This document shows, piece by piece, positions 62,316 through 64,000 of a stretch of 64,000 nucleotides of DNA; within the stretch, counting starts at the first letter, position 1; every line of letters begins with the position of its first letter. The notes below the pieces were generated by a model, which worked only from the letters and a program-made list of their open reading frames with translations, did no database searches and was not told the DNA's origin. The DNA comes from Oceaniglobus indicus (GTDB lineage: Bacteria > Pseudomonadota > Alphaproteobacteria > Rhodobacterales > Rhodobacteraceae). The stretch is taken from the NCBI RefSeq assembly GCF_002751875.1, contig NZ_NMZM01000004.1, forward strand, positions 248,001 to 312,000. Reading direction: 5' to 3'. A program made the translations under genes and the position numbers.

Positions 62316-63365
62316 TTATCTTGCGTCGATCATCATCGGCCCCGCAAGGATCAGCGCAACAAGGTCGGTCTGGCGGTTGGTGCCAGTTTTCTGGAACAGG
62401 TTGCGCATGTGAAAGGCGATGGTGGTTTGCGAGATGCCAAGGTCGCGTGCCACGTCGGCCGGGCGTGCGCCCCCCGCAAGGGCGGCGGCAACGCGGGTTT
62501 CTGTCGGCGTCAGGCCGAACAGGTCCGCCAACAAGGGTTCCGACACCCGCCTGTTGTGGGCGGGCGGCGACAGGAAAACGGCAACGCGGGGCGGCACCGC
62601 GGGATTGTCGGGCGGGCGTGGCAAGGCACACACAAGGGCCGAAACGCTCAGCGTGTCGGTTGCGCGCTGCAACGTCACACCGATCACCCGTTCCGCGCCC
62701 GTTGCCGCCGCCGCAGCCGCGTCGGCCACCGCACGCCGCAGCGCGCGATCACAGGTCGGCTCGGAGGCCGAGATGGTGTTGCGGTGCCAGGCGATGAACT
62801 GGCCCTCGGCGGCCATGGCGCGCGCCGCGCGATTGGCGTGCAGCAGGCACAGGCGATCGTCCAGCAGCACGACACCCAGCGCGATCAGATCCAGCGCCTG
62901 CGCGGCCCCGCCATCGGACAGATTGGTCAGGGCGTGGCGCAGATCGCGGATTTCGCCACCGTGATGCTGGCGGATCCGGTCGACCTGACGCAGGCGCGCG
63001 GCAACGGTGGCCAGCATCAGGTCGTAATCCACCGGTTTCACAAGGTAATCGTCGGCGCCCATCAGCTTGCCTTCGACCACATGGCGCGGCTCGGACAGCG
63101 CGGTGAGAAAGACGAAAGGCGTGGTGGCAAGATCGGGGCGCTTGTCGCGCAGGGTCTGCAACAGGCCATAGCCGTCGAGCCCCGGCATCGTGATGTCGCA
63201 AAGCACCATGTCGGGCGTTATTCCCGCCAGCAGGTTCAGTGCCTGACGACCGTCCGCGGCAACCGCCGTGCGATACCCGGCTTCGTGCAATTCATCGGCG
63301 ATGTCGGTCCGCAGCGCCGATTCGTCCTCGACCACCAGGATCAGGGGGGCTTCAGCAGGGGTCAT
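62316..63365 (-). CDS. Response regulator: REC, PAS-like and LuxR helix-turn-helix
   Basis: A 349-residue regulator. Residues 8-125 are a receiver domain with the acidic pair VEDES, the phospho-Asp in MVLCDITMPG (about residue 57), the Thr in FLTALS and the Lys in YLVKPV. Residues 155-265 look like a PAS-type segment (LDLIALGVVLLDDRLCLLHANRAARAM). Residues 285-349 are a LuxR/NarL helix-turn-helix (LTPTETRVAAALAGGARPADVARDLGISQTTIAFHMRNLFQKTG). A PAS-like domain between receiver and output is not usual. Start at 63365 overlaps the histidine kinase stop (ATGA), so both are co-translated. Confidence 0.9.
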   Translation of the reverse strand: MTPAEAPLILVVEDESALRTDIADELHEAGYRTAVAADGRQALNLLAGITPDMVLCDITMPGLDGYGLLQTLRDKRPDLATTPFVFLTALSEPRHVVEGKLMGADDYLVKPVDYDLMLATVAARLRQVDRIRQHHGGEIRDLRHALTNLSDGGAAQALDLIALGVVLLDDRLCLLHANRAARAMAAEGQFIAWHRNTISASEPTCDRALRRAVADAAAAAATGAERVIGVTLQRATDTLSVSALVCALPRPPDNPAVPPRVAVFLSPPAHNRRVSEPLLADLFGLTPTETRVAAALAGGARPADVARDLGISQTTIAFHMRNLFQKTGTNRQTDLVALILAGPMMIDAR

Positions 63366-64000
63366 GGCGTCGCCTCCGTGGGGCGCGGCAGCGACAGGCG
63401 GAAGGTCGTGGTGCCGTCGCCCGTCAAGAGCGCGATGTCGCCGCCCTGCATCCGCGCAAGGGTGCGGCCGATGAACAGGCCGACGCCGGTGCCGGGTTTG
63501 CCGACGCTGTTGGTGCCGCGAACGTTGCGCTCGAAGATGCGCGCGCGTTCGGCGTCGGCAATGCCCGGTCCGATATTGCTGATGTCGCAACGCAGGGTGT
63601 CGCCGTGGTCGCTCAGGGCCACCGTGATCGGCGATCCCGGCGCGCCGTAGGTCACGGCGTTGGCCACAAGGTTTTTCAGCACCTGTTCGGCATGTGCCGG
63701 ATCGCAGAGCGCGACCGTGTCGCCGCTGGTCGTGATTTCGATTTGGGCATCGGGTGCGGCGGCGCGCTGTTGTTCGCGGATATCGTGCAGCATGGCGGCC
63801 AGATCGCATCTTTCGCGGCGGGCGTCCATTTGCCCGGTCTCGATCCGGGCCGCGTCCAGCGTGCTGTCCACCAGCCGTGTCAGCCCGGCGATGGCGTCCC
63901 GGGCGCGGGCGGCGCGTTCGCCCACCTCGCGTGTGTCGGCACGGCCGGCGCGCCGGATCAGCCGTTGCAGCGCCGAATCCGCCACCGCCAGCGGCGTGCG
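63362..64000 (-). CDS. Sensor histidine kinase, C-terminal part (cut by window edge)
   Basis: The 212 visible residues include the end of the H-box (RTPLAVADSALQRLI; the phosphorylated His falls just outside the window), the dimerisation helices, the N-box (LKNLVANAVTYGAPGSP), the G1 region as ISNIGPGI in place of DxGxG, and the G2 loop GTGVGLFIGRTLARMQGG. In G1 the usual Asp is Asn; ATP binding should still be checked. The gene's upstream part, including any sensor domain, is missing. It is co-translated with the response regulator downstream. Confidence 0.9.
   Translation of the reverse strand, partial: RTPLAVADSALQRLIRRAGRADTREVGERAARARDAIAGLTRLVDSTLDAARIETGQMDARRERCDLAAMLHDIREQQRAAAPDAQIEITTSGDTVALCDPAHAEQVLKNLVANAVTYGAPGSPITVALSDHGDTLRCDISNIGPGIADAERARIFERNVRGTNSVGKPGTGVGLFIGRTLARMQGGDIALLTGDGTTTFRLSLPRPTEATP

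Overview
The window is GC-rich, densely coded alphaproteobacterial DNA. The gene content points to Rhodobacterales (roseobacter or Rhodobacter-like): a DksA with only one of the four zinc-site cysteines, adjacent psd-pssA, a DUF2927 lipoprotein, a LysM protein directly upstream of an Atm1-type exporter, a TRAP transporter operon and a DUF1127 protein. There are about 60 protein genes, one tRNA, one clear pseudogene, and no CRISPR array, insertion sequence, integrase or rRNA. Everything here was read from the sequence alone; family names rest on recognised motifs, not on searches.

Layout. (1) 1-22141 is mostly core genome: an amino-acid ABC ATPase, a TerB-like protein, MipA/OmpV, RlmJ, an SDR, a VWA/CoxE-like protein and a MoxR ATPase separated by a lipoprotein, an acetyltransferase and an AEC transporter, then DksA, a flavin monooxygenase, TpiA, Psd-PssA, two Fe-S assembly genes, an MscS channel paired with a RimB-RimK fusion, Tgt, Lon and an HU-like protein. 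(2) 22154-23450 holds tRNA-Val(CAC), about 500 bp without a gene, and a frameshifted sulfotransferase. (3) 23657-34298 is a catabolic block: PdxA-like dehydrogenase, four-carbon acid sugar kinase, alpha/beta hydrolase, dihydroorotase/hydantoinase-type amidohydrolase, DctPQM TRAP transporter, a cysteate-lyase/D-cysteine-desulfhydrase-type PLP enzyme, a divergent LysR regulator and an ArgE-type peptidase. (4) 34414-40560 returns to core functions: lipoamide dehydrogenase, a MAPEG protein, a LysM protein and the Atm1-type ABC exporter. (5) 40711-50945 is a deoxyribose-type sugar locus: a divergent DeoR regulator, DeoC, a double-domain aldehyde dehydrogenase, a PfkB kinase and a complete ABC importer. 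(6) 51051-56064 is a copper locus: CopZ, CopA, CueR, a DUF305 membrane protein and a glutaredoxin-MauE fusion, with two clear CueR-type promoters and one weaker candidate. (7) 56150-62048 looks stress-related: Rnk, a second lone GreA/B C-terminal domain protein, DUF1127, a tandem universal stress protein, MgtE, and an exported PRC-barrel protein with a nine-residue P-x-V-x-V repeat. (8) 62316-64000 is a two-component pair: a REC-PAS-like-LuxR regulator and a histidine kinase cut by the window edge just after its H-box histidine.

How the parts work together. The sugar locus reads as a whole pathway: ABC uptake, PfkB phosphorylation, DeoC cleavage to acetaldehyde and glyceraldehyde-3-phosphate, and aldehyde oxidation. 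The copper locus combines a cytosolic chaperone, an export ATPase, the sensor and two membrane redox or metal proteins. The least familiar items are the RimB-RimK fusion with an eroded ATP-grasp site, the copper-linked DUF305 and glutaredoxin-MauE pair, the enlarged MalG-type permease, and the P-x-V-x-V repeat protein.
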